A model generated the notes under the pieces. That model had not been told where the DNA came from, did no database searches, and was given only the letters and a program-made list of their open reading frames with translations. Below are positions 31,913-40,932 of a stretch of DNA of 64,000 nucleotides, in pieces. The stretch is from contig JAFRGL010000005.1 in the NCBI GenBank assembly GCA_017433825.1, positions 122,797-186,796 on the forward strand. Direction: 5' to 3'. Origin of the DNA: Eubacterium sp. (GTDB lineage: Bacteria > Bacillota > Clostridia > Lachnospirales > Lachnospiraceae). The translations under genes were made by a program, and so were the position numbers. Within the stretch, counting starts at the first letter, position 1; the number at the start of each line of letters is the position of its first letter.

Positions 31913-33352
31913 ATGAAATACTGTACAAACTGTCTGGCAGAGAACAAGGATGAGGCAAGGTTCTGCAAGGAATGCGGCGCCGATTTGAGCATCCAGTCCG
32001 GGGTCCAGTCAATTCTTAAAGGGAAATACCTTATCGGAAAGGCGGCAGAGGAGGCTTATGAATACACCGCATACAACGGCCTGAACCTGGCGGACAAATC
32101 CCGGGTTGTCATCTGCGAAAGCACGAGACGGATTCGCAGTGATGAGGAGGAAAGGACAGCTGCAGCCAGATTTGCGAAAGAACTGGAGAGTCTTCAAGCA
32201 GGCGGAAAACTGAAAAACCTTATACAGGCGGAAGCGTTCTGTGAGGACGGCGAAGCCTATGTGATCATGAGGGAAGTCCCTGACGCGGAACCGGCTAAGA
32301 TTCCTGCCGTTGAATCAGCGGAAACGCCTGTTGTCGAACCGGCGGAAATCCCGGAGGTTCAGAATATCAGGCAGACAGATGAAATCCCTCCGGAAAGGCC
32401 GCAGCCGGGGAAAACCGCAAAAACTGCAGGAACCACTGGCCCGGCAAGAACTGCAGCACCCGCAAATACCGCAGGGCAGGGAGCGGATACCGCAAAAGTA
32501 AATACCCCAAAGCCGGGAAGAAATACCGGAAAAGTAAATACCGCAAAACCGGGAACAAATACAAAAACGGCGGATACCGGCCTGAACGGCCCTGTCATGG
32601 CCGCGGCGGTAAATGCCTTCTGCGCGGCGATGGTGGTGCTGACCGGTTTCGCAGGCTTTGTGAGGACTTATGATGAGAATTATCTGGGCATGGGCATCCT
32701 GGGTGCTGCCGCCGCTGCCGTATTGTTTGCTGTGTTCTTCCGGAAAAAACTTCTGCAGCCGGCGGGTATGGTTATTCTTTCCGCAAACGCTTTCGCGTTC
32801 TGGTGGCTGTTTGCCAGCTTCATTCTTGACAGGCATAAGTACGATATTAGCCTGCTCTTTGCTGCTTTTGCAGCGGCGATGGTTATCGTGCCCGGCGTCA
32901 TGGTCGCTTACGACTGCAAAAAGAAAGGTTTTTCCGATTTGGTTACCGGGAATAAGGAAGGAATGAACCATCCGGTGATGGCCGGGGCACTGTATTTTGC
33001 CCCCTGTGTCTGCCTGTTTTATAACCTGGGGAGTACCGTTAACCAATGGATGATTAATTCTATCGGGCGTAACCTGGATGATGCGGAGTTATTTACCTTA
33101 ATCCTCGGAATCGGCGTGCCGGTTGCAGCTTTTATACTGAACCGGATTCTGATCAAACGGGGGAAATTCAGGATATCCGGCATCGTTCTGCTGATGGTTT
33201 ACGGGGCAAACTGTTTCTTCTTCGCGTCACAGCTTTCCGTACTGTTGTTTGGAAAAAGATCGTTGATTGCCTTACTGATCCTGGCTGCCGCAGCCGCCGG
33301 CATTGTTTTTACGGCTGTTAAAACCGGTAAAGAGGAAAAGCCCGCAGCCTAA
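31913..33352 (+). CDS. Zinc ribbon + kinase-N-lobe-like domain + multi-helix membrane protein (paralogue 1)
   Basis: A 479-residue protein. Residues 1-25 are a zinc ribbon (CTNC...CKECG, Cys 4/7/18/21). Residues about 33-122 follow the layout of a protein-kinase N-lobe: SILKGKYLIG, a changed glycine-loop region, RVVICES where VAIKE would hold the catalytic Lys, then AYVIMREV like the hinge strand. No C-lobe follows. A Pro/Ala/Thr/Lys-rich linker (about 125-222) leads to about eight membrane helices. Two paralogues at 40933 and 44681 share residues 1-122. Function unknown; a cytosolic sensor on a membrane protein is inference. Confidence 0.8.
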   Translation: MKYCTNCLAENKDEARFCKECGADLSIQSGVQSILKGKYLIGKAAEEAYEYTAYNGLNLADKSRVVICESTRRIRSDEEERTAAARFAKELESLQAGGKLKNLIQAEAFCEDGEAYVIMREVPDAEPAKIPAVESAETPVVEPAEIPEVQNIRQTDEIPPERPQPGKTAKTAGTTGPARTAAPANTAGQGADTAKVNTPKPGRNTGKVNTAKPGTNTKTADTGLNGPVMAAAVNAFCAAMVVLTGFAGFVRTYDENYLGMGILGAAAAAVLFAVFFRKKLLQPAGMVILSANAFAFWWLFASFILDRHKYDISLLFAAFAAAMVIVPGVMVAYDCKKKGFSDLVTGNKEGMNHPVMAGALYFAPCVCLFYNLGSTVNQWMINSIGRNLDDAELFTLILGIGVPVAAFILNRILIKRGKFRISGIVLLMVYGANCFFFASQLSVLLFGKRSLIALLILAAAAAGIVFTAVKTGKEEKPAA

Positions 33353-33396
33353 AAGAAACGGATATAACAACACTTTCGGGAAAATGAGCGAACAAT

Positions 33397-33424
33397 AAGA
33401 ACCGGGTTTCCGCCCGGTTCTTTT
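33397..33424 (+). terminator. Rho-independent terminator
   Basis: AAGAACCGGG, loop TTTCCG, CCCGGTTCTT and TT. It ends the transcript of the zinc-ribbon membrane protein, before the sigma factor gene. Confidence 0.85.
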
Positions 33425-33538
33425 AAGAGCGCCGGTTGGTTGTACGATCATTTTCTAAACATTTTTTAAAATTATTTGTAACGAAACCGCTTTTTTGCGC
33501 ATTCATATACAGAAGCACGAAAGAAAGGAGGTGGCCGG

Positions 33539-34009
33539 ATGCAGCCGATGGATGAGATTTACAGGCAGTACGCGCGGACTGTCTACAAATATCTGCTGTC
33601 GCTTACAAGAAACGCGGACCTGGCGGAAGAGCTGACCCAGGAAACATTCTATCAGGCAATCAGAAGCAGCGGACGCTACGACGGAAGCGCAAAGGTCACC
33701 ACCTGGCTGTGCGGAATCGCCAAAAACGTGCTCTTTTCCTGGAGAAGGAAGCATAAGGAAACCGCGCCGCTGGATGATGCGGAAATATCCGTGGAATCCG
33801 CCGAGGATGAGGCCCTTTCCTCCGAGGGTAAGCTGGAACTGATACGGATGCTGCACGGCCTTCCGGAACCCTGCCGCGAGGTCATGTATCTTCGGGCCTT
33901 CGGCGGGCTTTCCTTTAAGGAAATAGCCGAAGTATCCGGCAAAACGGAAAACTGGGCGAGGGTAACCTTCTACCGGGGCAAGGAAAAGCTTAAGAAAGGA
34001 AGTGAATGA
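33539..34009 (+). CDS. ECF-type RNA polymerase sigma factor
   Basis: A 156-residue sigma-70 family protein with region 2 (YRQYARTVYKYLLSLTRNAD, AEELTQETFYQAI, TWLCGIAKNVLFSWRR) and region 4 (LPEPCREVMYLRAFGGLSFKEIAE with a WARVTFYRGKEKL helix). It lacks regions 1 and 3. The start follows AAAGGAGGTGG. A TGTAACGAAACC element at 33477-33488 has the AAC core common in ECF -35 boxes and may be its own promoter (weak). It is followed four bases later by its probable anti-sigma factor. Confidence 0.93.
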   Translation: MQPMDEIYRQYARTVYKYLLSLTRNADLAEELTQETFYQAIRSSGRYDGSAKVTTWLCGIAKNVLFSWRRKHKETAPLDDAEISVESAEDEALSSEGKLELIRMLHGLPEPCREVMYLRAFGGLSFKEIAEVSGKTENWARVTFYRGKEKLKKGSE

Positions 34010-34012
34010 CAA

Positions 34013-35365
34013 ATGAAGACAATCCCGTGTGAAGTTGTGCAGGATTTGCTGCCTTCCTATATCGACGGACTGACTTCCGATGTTACAAATAAAACTATAG
34101 AAGACCATCTGGCCGGCTGCGAAAAATGCAGCAGCGTACTGGCGGCAATGAAAGGAGACGTGCCGGAAGAGCCTGTTTCCAAACCGGAAGAGAAAGCCGA
34201 ACTGGATTTCCTGAAGAAAAACAGGAAGAGGAATCTTAAGGTTGTCATAATGAGCGCCGTTCTTGCCGTTGTTGTGATATTCGGCGTGATTTTCGTCCGG
34301 CTTTACATGGTTGGGGAAAATATCGGCGGGGACTGGATATACGGTAAGGTTTCCGTGGAAGGAAACCATATGACCATAGACGGCGGCGTAGCGGACAGTG
34401 TGCATGCCGTAAACAAGGTAACCTTCACGGAAGAGGACGGCGTGGTGACGCTTACCACCCGGGCCGTACTGGCAAGCCCCATCCACAGAGGCACCTTCCA
34501 TGAGGAATATACGGCGCAGCAGGATATCAGGCAGGTGAAGATAAACGACCGGATCATCTGGGATGACGGGGAGAATATTTCTTCGCTCGCTTCGGCCATT
34601 TTTGAAACGCGGCATCCTTATGTGGGGGATATGCCCGCGAACGGGCAGACCGCAAATGCCCTTTTCCTCTCCGGATTCTTCGGGGAATATACCAATGAAC
34701 TGGAGACGGCCGAAGAGCCCTACGGCTGGCATTTATATCTGAAGGACGCGGTTTCCGGCGAAAGAAGGACGCTGCTTGAAAACGACATGGAATCCTTCTC
34801 CTATGTGCTTCTTGGCGTCATCGGGAACCTGGACCACGTCACCTTCCATTATACCGTGTATCAGGAGGAATGCGAAAAGACCGTCACCGCGGCGGAGGCT
34901 TCCGCTTTCTTCGGACGTGACATCAAGGACTGCGGTACAAGCGTACGCATGCTGTCTGCCCTGCTTGATAAAACAGGCCTTTCCGGCTATGCCTTCGGCG
35001 TAACGGAGGATGAGGTTGCGGTAAACGAGCCTGTGCTGCGGTTTGCCGTGGTAAACAACACGGATGAAACGGTCTCTTCCATCGGCTATGCCGTATACCG
35101 TGACGGTCAGCTGACTTCCAGCGGCGGCGGGATGAATGCCGATGAAACGCCCATATACAAGGGCGAAGGCATGGACTTTATCCTGGAACCGCACGATCTG
35201 GGCGGCATGCCGGAAGCCGGCACGGTCTTTGAGCTGGAATTCTATGTGGGTATTGGCGGAAAAGAATACCCGGCAGGGAAGCTGCGCCTGCCGGGCGGAC
35301 TTCAGGAAATAGAAAGTGTTGTTCTTAACGGGTCGGTGGAGGACGGCTTTGCTGTCAGCCGCTGA
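34013..35365 (+). CDS. Anti-sigma factor with zinc finger, one membrane helix and large external domain
   Basis: A 450-residue protein. Residues 1-45 form a zf-HC2-type anti-sigma domain: Cys6 in IPCEVVQDLLPSYIDG and HLAGCEKC (His33, Cys37, Cys40). A single helix at about residues 75-100 crosses the membrane. The outer 350 residues are beta-rich with a DUF4825-like middle (LDHVTFHYTVYQEECEKTVT) and a bacterial-Ig-like end. Most anti-sigma factors are half this size, so the outside part is probably the signal sensor. Encoded four bases after its sigma factor. Confidence 0.88.
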   Translation: MKTIPCEVVQDLLPSYIDGLTSDVTNKTIEDHLAGCEKCSSVLAAMKGDVPEEPVSKPEEKAELDFLKKNRKRNLKVVIMSAVLAVVVIFGVIFVRLYMVGENIGGDWIYGKVSVEGNHMTIDGGVADSVHAVNKVTFTEEDGVVTLTTRAVLASPIHRGTFHEEYTAQQDIRQVKINDRIIWDDGENISSLASAIFETRHPYVGDMPANGQTANALFLSGFFGEYTNELETAEEPYGWHLYLKDAVSGERRTLLENDMESFSYVLLGVIGNLDHVTFHYTVYQEECEKTVTAAEASAFFGRDIKDCGTSVRMLSALLDKTGLSGYAFGVTEDEVAVNEPVLRFAVVNNTDETVSSIGYAVYRDGQLTSSGGGMNADETPIYKGEGMDFILEPHDLGGMPEAGTVFELEFYVGIGGKEYPAGKLRLPGGLQEIESVVLNGSVEDGFAVSR

Positions 35366-35387
35366 TAATATTAAAGCCTGTTAACCG

Positions 35388-36470
35388 TCACCCGTGGATA
35401 ATCCGGATGTCCAGGTCCACTTTGCCGTCGATACCGGGGACCGTACCGGATTCCGAATACTGCCAGTATTCGAAAAGGTAAGGCGTTAAGGGCACCGGAT
35501 CGTACCCGGCATACCAGACGGGATACTCTGTCAGGGAAGCCATGTCATAGACCAGGCCTTCCCAGAGAAGATTGGTATAAACCATGGGCGTGTATCCGGC
35601 GGTGCTGACGCGTTCACAGAATGCGAGGGCATTGGCGGTCGCCTGGGAAAGCGCCATGGCGTCGGTGCGGGCTTCATCCCCGCGGATATGCTCCTCGTCG
35701 AAAACCAGGGGAAGATCCAGCGGTTCACCGTCCAGAATCTGCAGCAAGAAGTCTGCTTCCTCGTATGCTTCTTCCTCTGTTAATGCCTGCGAGAAGAAAT
35801 AAGCGCCTACCTTAAGGCCTGCAGCCTTTGCACCGGCCAGATTCTGCCGGAACATGGCATCTTCATTTAACGAGCCGGATTCTCCGTACCCGCGGAAGCC
35901 GGCTCTTATTATTACAAAATCAATGCCGGAAGCCTTCACTGCTTCCCAGTCGATCTCTCCCTGGTGGGAAGACACATCGATGCCAAGGATTGACGTGAAG
36001 CCTTCTTCCTCATAGTAAACCCTGCCGTCTTCGTGGCGGAAGGAAATGTTCTGATAAGTGTTTTTCGGCACCCGCTCATCCATAAACCAGGCCATCAGTT
36101 CAGGATCCTTTGTCGCTGCGGCGTAAAGGGCGGCGGCATCCATGGCCTTCATGTCACCGAGGGTTTCCGGCATGCGGAAAGCCTCTTCCGGACTTTCTTC
36201 CGGCGAATCCTCAGGCAGAACGGATTCCGTGCTCATTTCCGGAACCGTGCCCTCGCCTGCGGTTTCGTCTTCGATATCATCCGACCCGGAACCTGTTTCT
36301 GAAACAACGGAAGTGTCCGGTGCCGGAAGATCCTGTGAAGCTTCTGACACGGCAGCCGTATCCGCGGATGCTGCAGCGGAAGCGTTTTCCTTTGATTCCT
36401 TATTCCCGCAGCTTGCCAGCACGGACAGGATTGCGGCAGTACACAATACAAGTATTATTTTTCTCTTCAT
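35388..36470 (-). CDS. GH25 lysozyme-family lipoprotein
   Basis: A 360-residue secreted protein with a lipoprotein signal (TAAILSVLASCGNK, lipobox Cys at 21), then an acidic Ser/Glu/Pro-rich stalk (about 25-95). A helical linker leads to a GH25 muramidase domain (about 155-360). The first active-site strand is ILGIDVSSHQGEIDWEAV, and the catalytic DxE-type pair is in LVFDEEHI. It cuts the glycan backbone of peptidoglycan and would act outside the cell, tethered to the membrane. Monocistronic and convergent with the anti-sigma gene. Confidence 0.92.
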   Translation of the reverse strand: MKRKIILVLCTAAILSVLASCGNKESKENASAAASADTAAVSEASQDLPAPDTSVVSETGSGSDDIEDETAGEGTVPEMSTESVLPEDSPEESPEEAFRMPETLGDMKAMDAAALYAAATKDPELMAWFMDERVPKNTYQNISFRHEDGRVYYEEEGFTSILGIDVSSHQGEIDWEAVKASGIDFVIIRAGFRGYGESGSLNEDAMFRQNLAGAKAAGLKVGAYFFSQALTEEEAYEEADFLLQILDGEPLDLPLVFDEEHIRGDEARTDAMALSQATANALAFCERVSTAGYTPMVYTNLLWEGLVYDMASLTEYPVWYAGYDPVPLTPYLFEYWQYSESGTVPGIDGKVDLDIRIIHG

Positions 36471-36567
36471 GTCGGATTCCTTTTTGTGTTTTGTTACAGT
36501 GATTATAGCTGATTATCCGGGAAATGACAAATGCCGGAAATGCATGACAACAAATGTCAATAAAGCG

Positions 36568-36596
36568 TTGCAGAAAATATTCATTCTGAGTATAAT
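36568..36596 (+). promoter_or_regulatory. Promoter of the short-peptide/surface-protein unit
   Basis: TTGCAG (36568-36573), a 17-base spacer and a perfect TATAAT (36591-36596), 68 bases before the short peptide gene. Confidence 0.7.
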
Positions 36597-36663
36597 ATTA
36601 TATCATGTAAAAAACAGTCCTGATGATAAAAGAAAAAACAGATTTTCGGAAGGAGACAGATAG

Positions 36664-36771
36664 ATGAAGAAGTACGAAGAACTGGAAATGGAAGTTGTGC
36701 TCTTTAAGACGGCGGATGTGATTACTGCATCTGGTGAAGAAAACGAAGGCGGCATTGCAACTGATTTTTAG
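36664..36771 (+). CDS. 35-residue peptide, unknown clostridial small-protein type
   Basis: A short open frame beginning MKKYEELEMEVVLFKTADVI and ending TASGEENEGGIATDF. GGAAGGAGA lies eight to ten bases before the ATG and a strong promoter lies upstream, so translation is likely. The pattern of basic start, ExE-[VI]-V, DVIT and S-G recalls many small clostridial proteins of unknown role that I have seen with the theme MKKY..PE.E.V.F...DVITTSG. It has no signal peptide or cysteine. It may be a leader, a modified-peptide precursor or a small regulator of the adjacent surface protein. Confidence 0.6.
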   Translation: MKKYEELEMEVVLFKTADVITASGEENEGGIATDF

Positions 36772-36825
36772 TATGTAATTTGTGCAGAATCTCCGTGATA
36801 CAAAAACTACAGGAGGAGAGTTTTT

Positions 36826-38916
36826 ATGAAGAGAAACAGATATGTCTCCAGGAGCATACTGGTGATACTGGCAAGCGCGCTGCTTGCATCCGGCAGTCTG
36901 GGAACGGCCGTTTCCGCCGAAGAAGCCGCTTCGGAGCCTGCGGAAGCTGTCTCTGAAGTTGTTTCGGAAGCGCAGGAGGAAACGCCCGCCGAAGAGTTAA
37001 CGGAAGAAACGGAAGAAGTACTTACCGGTGATTTGATGGAAGCACCGGGAGCGGCAGGCAGTGTTAAAGGAACCAATGATTCAACCACATGGTTCGAAAC
37101 TATCCAGAGTGAGATAGATAGGTGGCCAAACGGGGAGTCGTATGAACTCCCTACCCACCTTACCGGGGAAGAGCAGGATACCTGTCTGACAATCAAATCC
37201 GGCAAAGACATTACCCTCATCTTTAGAGGAGATTGTATCGTAGACCGTAATCTGAGTACGGCAAAAAGCCAGGGTTATGTGTTTTACGTGGAAGAAGGTG
37301 CTACAGTAACCATGACCGGAGGCGGCACGATTACCGGCGGCAATAACCGTGGAAACGGCGGCGCCATCTATAACAAGGGCACCCTGATTCTCCAGGATAT
37401 CAACATAACCGGGAACAGGGCCACGGAGGACGGTCTGTATTACGGCGGCGGTATTTACAACGAAGGCACCTTGATTATAAACGGCGGCAGTATTGCGAAT
37501 AATACATCCAGTTCCAGTGGCGGCGGCATTTACAATTACAACACGGGCACGATAATCATGACAGGGGGCAGCATTTCCGGTAATACTGCATCAGGCAAAG
37601 CAGCGAACGGCATTATCAGAGGCAGCGGCGGCGGTATCTACAACGATGGTACCCTGATTATAAGCGGCGGTTCAGTCACGGGGAACAAATGCGCCGTCAG
37701 CGGAGGCGGCGGCGGTATTTATGTGGATGGCGGAGCCGTGAAAATCTATGGCAGCCCGAAAATTTACGGGAACACTTCCGCAAACAACACCGATGATAAT
37801 TTACATCTGAAAAGCGGAAAGGTCATAAATGTGACTGACAATCTGTCGGCCAATGCGCAGATTTGTGTTACGACAGACACAGAGCCTGCGTTCGGATATC
37901 CCGTTGTCATTACCAGCGGACTGAAGGGCAAAGGCTCAGTGGTACAGTTTGTTCCCGACAATACAACCTGTACCGTTATCGAAAACGGGGACGGGGAGGC
38001 CGGCCTCTATGTTTTGAATTCCGAACTTGCCAGGATTTGGGGCATAAGCGGCAGCTTTAACGACAGAATCAAGCTGAACTTCTATTTCACGGTAAATGTG
38101 ATGACCGACGCAGGGGCTTATGTGACACTTACGAATATAAGCAAAGCTTCAGGGACAGAGACTTCGGTTACGCTGCCGATTAAGGACGCTCAGCTTGTCG
38201 AAGGAAAGGGATACAAATTCAGCATCCCGCTTGCGGCAAAGGAAGCCGGCGATACCATTACGGCAAGAGTTTTCGACGGGCAGGGCAATCCGATTAGAAT
38301 TGAGGATGAACACGAAAAAGACTATACGCAAACAGGCGTACAGTTTTCACTGATGCAGTATTTCACCTGGCTGGAAACTAATGGTACGGAAAGCGAGAGG
38401 CCGGTCGGCACAGCGGCGAAGGATTACTGCGCAGCGGCACAGATTTACTTTAATTACAATGCAGCCGGCCTGTCGGTAAGCAGCGCGGTAGGCGCAGTGT
38501 CCGAAGACGAATTGAGCGGATTTATTTCCCAGCGCGAAGGCACACTGCCCGCCGGTGTGACAATCCGCGGCATCTCGGCAATGGTGGAAGCCGATAATAC
38601 GCTCAGACTGTATCTGAAATTTGACGACGGCGTCAACCCGGAAGGCTTCACCTATACCATCGATGATAACGCAGCAACACTGAACCAAAGGTCCGACGGT
38701 GCGTATTATCTGGCACTGAAATCAGGCGTGTATTCCAACCACCTGCAGGATACGCACACGTATTCAATATCTGACGGTACCGATACCTACACGGTGACAG
38801 CCTCCGTGCTCACCTACGCACGGGCCTGTGCGTACCTGAACGATACAAACCTGGTCAACCTGGGCAAGGCGCTTTACCTCTATAACAAGGCTGCGCGCGC
38901 GGCATTTGGCGGATGA
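36826..38916 (+). CDS. Secreted right-handed beta-helix surface protein
   Basis: A 696-residue protein with a signal peptide (basic start, LVILASALLASGSLGTAVSAEE) and an acidic stretch (about 27-70). The polymorphic beta-helix has repeated GG-A/G-IYN-xGTLII-xGGSI-TGN units (about 160-330). The C-terminal half is two beta-sandwich-like domains. No LPxTG or S-layer motif is visible at the end, so it may be released or held non-covalently. AGGAGGAG precedes the start. It shares the promoter region with the 35-residue peptide gene. Likely an adhesin or host-interaction protein; ligand unknown. Confidence 0.82.
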   Translation: MKRNRYVSRSILVILASALLASGSLGTAVSAEEAASEPAEAVSEVVSEAQEETPAEELTEETEEVLTGDLMEAPGAAGSVKGTNDSTTWFETIQSEIDRWPNGESYELPTHLTGEEQDTCLTIKSGKDITLIFRGDCIVDRNLSTAKSQGYVFYVEEGATVTMTGGGTITGGNNRGNGGAIYNKGTLILQDINITGNRATEDGLYYGGGIYNEGTLIINGGSIANNTSSSSGGGIYNYNTGTIIMTGGSISGNTASGKAANGIIRGSGGGIYNDGTLIISGGSVTGNKCAVSGGGGGIYVDGGAVKIYGSPKIYGNTSANNTDDNLHLKSGKVINVTDNLSANAQICVTTDTEPAFGYPVVITSGLKGKGSVVQFVPDNTTCTVIENGDGEAGLYVLNSELARIWGISGSFNDRIKLNFYFTVNVMTDAGAYVTLTNISKASGTETSVTLPIKDAQLVEGKGYKFSIPLAAKEAGDTITARVFDGQGNPIRIEDEHEKDYTQTGVQFSLMQYFTWLETNGTESERPVGTAAKDYCAAAQIYFNYNAAGLSVSSAVGAVSEDELSGFISQREGTLPAGVTIRGISAMVEADNTLRLYLKFDDGVNPEGFTYTIDDNAATLNQRSDGAYYLALKSGVYSNHLQDTHTYSISDGTDTYTVTASVLTYARACAYLNDTNLVNLGKALYLYNKAARAAFGG

Positions 38917-38950
38917 AATAATCCTTAAACATAAAACGGTTTAACATAAC

Positions 38951-39002
38951 ATGCAGAACCAGCCTGCGTAATACTCCGGTATTGCGCAGGCTGGTTCTGC
39001 AT
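38951..39002 (+). terminator. Long hairpin terminator after the surface protein
   Basis: A 23-bp stem with a single wobble pair, starting ATGCAGAACCAGCCTGCG, and a six-base loop. A T run appears only nine bases later, so it may also protect the mRNA end. Confidence 0.7.
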
Positions 39003-39171
39003 CCCGCGCTTTTTTGCATATCGATGTTCCGCGCCGCAAAGAGACTGCATTTTTACAGGCAATTAAGTGCGGCTTGTTGTAAACAGCGGCGCTTTCTGTT
39101 ATTTTTATGGGGGAAATGGCAGCTTCTTAAACAGAGGCTTACTTAAGGCTGCCATGAAAGGAGACTTGCAG

Positions 39172-39714
39172 ATGAACATATGTGTATACGGCGCGGCCAG
39201 CGGCAAAATCGATGAATGCTATATTTCCGCAGCAAAGGAGCTGGGCCGGGAAATCGGAAGGCGCGGCCACAGCCTGGTGTTCGGCGGAGGCGGCGCCGGT
39301 GTCATGGGTGCTGTTGCAAGGGGCGTGAAAGAGACCGGCGGAAACATCTGCGGCGTATGTCCGGAATTCTTCCGCAAGGGGGACATAGAAGAACTGTACG
39401 GGGACTGTACGGAAATGATCTGGACAGAAACCATGGAAGAGCGGAAGGTGAAAATGGAGTCCCTGGCGGACGCTTTTATCATCGCGCCGGGCGGACTGGG
39501 CACGATGGATGAATGTTTCGAGGTGCTCACCCACCGGCAGCTGCAGTTTTATGCCAAACCTGTGGCCTTCTTCAGTACAAAAGGCTTCTATGAACCGCTG
39601 ACGGATTTCCTGCATTCGCTGGCGGAAAGACAGTTCCTTCATATACGTCCGGAAGAACTGTATAAATGCATGGAAGATCCGTGCAAAGTGCTGGATTATC
39701 TGGAAAATAAGTGA
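39172..39714 (+). CDS. LOG-family protein (TIGR00730; cytokinin-riboside-phosphate hydrolase type)
   Basis: A 180-residue Rossmann-like protein. I chose the ATG at 39172 because AAAGGAGA precedes it and the protein then begins with the family strand NICVYGAASGKID. The phosphoribohydrolase motif PGGLGTMDECFEVLTHRQL is near residue 105, with SLVFGGGGAGVMGAVARG before it. Such proteins hydrolyse nucleoside 5'-monophosphates to a free base, and many are misnamed lysine decarboxylases. Cellular role here unknown. Confidence 0.9.
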   Translation: MNICVYGAASGKIDECYISAAKELGREIGRRGHSLVFGGGGAGVMGAVARGVKETGGNICGVCPEFFRKGDIEELYGDCTEMIWTETMEERKVKMESLADAFIIAPGGLGTMDECFEVLTHRQLQFYAKPVAFFSTKGFYEPLTDFLHSLAERQFLHIRPEELYKCMEDPCKVLDYLENK

Positions 39715-39762
39715 TATAACGGAATTAATCAGAGATATTTTTTGTTCATGGAGGTAAGAATC

Positions 39763-40836
39763 ATGGCAGGTCAGTATATGCAGCGCGCAGCAACAAGGGA
39801 TTATACGAAGTGGTGGCAGAAGGAGAGGACATTCCCCTGGTTCTGCCAGCAGGTAAAGCCCCCTCTGGGGGATCGTCCCGGCAACGTGGTGGACAATTAT
39901 CTTCGCTGTGTTTACGGCAAACAGCCCTTCTGGATGCCGGCTTACGGCTGGGAGTACAATACCGTCTGGCCGGATGCCATGGAAGAGTGTGCCGTGCCCG
40001 AGGTGGAAGGCTATGACTGGTGGGGCGTTTTGTGGACCAATTCCTCCGCGAATACCGGTATGATCACCAAGCCCGGTACCCGCGCGATTAAAGATTTCGA
40101 AAACTGGAAGGAAGAGGTGGAAGTGCCGGATCTTTCCGTGGTGGATTTTGAAACCGACGGCAAGAAGATTCAGACCGTACAGGATCCGGACCGGGTGCAC
40201 ATCTACGAGTGTGTAAAAGGCTGTTTTGAGCGCCTGCACGAGATGATGCCCTTTGACGAGACCCTGATGGCTTTCTATACCGAGCCGGAGCTTCTGGAGG
40301 ATTTCTTCCAGATGGTGGCGGACTACAAGATTGACAGCATGACCCGGATTTTCAAGTATTACGGCCGGATTGACGGCATCTGCTATCATGACGACTGGGG
40401 AACCGCCAGGGCCGGCTTCTTCTCCTATGAGATGCTGGAGAACCAGATCCTGCCCGCAACCAAGCGGATTTTCGATTTTGTGCATGAGCAGGGCAAGTTC
40501 GTGGAACTGCATTCCTGCGGCAGGAATATGGCTTATGTGCCGTTAATGATTGAGATGGGCGTAAACCAGTGGACGCCCCAGGCAAATGTCAATGACATGG
40601 ATTACCTCTACGACACCTACGGCAAGGATATGACATTCACCATTCCGCTGCCTTTGGCGGCAAATCTTTCCGAAGAGGAGAGAAACAAACTCATCCATGA
40701 GTTCGTGGACCGTTACGGCGAAACGGGCCGGATGATGTGCGCGCTGCGATGCGAGAACATGGCAGACATGCCCGCCGCCCAGCAGGAACTGGTTAATTAC
40801 AGCTACGAATATTATAATAAATTATACAACCGATAA
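39763..40836 (+). CDS. URO-D-fold methyltransferase-like protein (MtaA/MtbA type)
   Basis: A 357-residue protein of the uroporphyrinogen decarboxylase superfamily. I chose the ATG at 39763, behind GGAGGTAAG. The metal-binding motif VELHSCGRN (His-x-Cys) near residue 250 and a later Cys pair (MMCALRCENM) match corrinoid-dependent methyltransferases rather than the heme-pathway HemE. These enzymes move methyl groups between a corrinoid protein and an acceptor. No corrinoid protein or activator lies next to it, so its partner must be elsewhere. Monocistronic. Confidence 0.82.
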   Translation: MAGQYMQRAATRDYTKWWQKERTFPWFCQQVKPPLGDRPGNVVDNYLRCVYGKQPFWMPAYGWEYNTVWPDAMEECAVPEVEGYDWWGVLWTNSSANTGMITKPGTRAIKDFENWKEEVEVPDLSVVDFETDGKKIQTVQDPDRVHIYECVKGCFERLHEMMPFDETLMAFYTEPELLEDFFQMVADYKIDSMTRIFKYYGRIDGICYHDDWGTARAGFFSYEMLENQILPATKRIFDFVHEQGKFVELHSCGRNMAYVPLMIEMGVNQWTPQANVNDMDYLYDTYGKDMTFTIPLPLAANLSEEERNKLIHEFVDRYGETGRMMCALRCENMADMPAAQQELVNYSYEYYNKLYNR

Positions 40837-40932
40837 AGCGGGCCGGAAGATTATTTGATTCCGGACCGTCTGAAAACAGCTGCCGTTTTACCATGCGACA
40901 GCTGTTTTAAGTATAGTCCTTCGGGGGAACAG

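Noticed and set aside
39067..39171. Upstream extension of the LOG-family gene
   Set aside because: The added 35 residues are not part of the fold, and AAAGGAGA places the start at 39172.
39763..40836. Heme-pathway uroporphyrinogen decarboxylase HemE
   Set aside because: The HSCG metal motif and lack of heme genes fit methylcorrinoid enzymes better.
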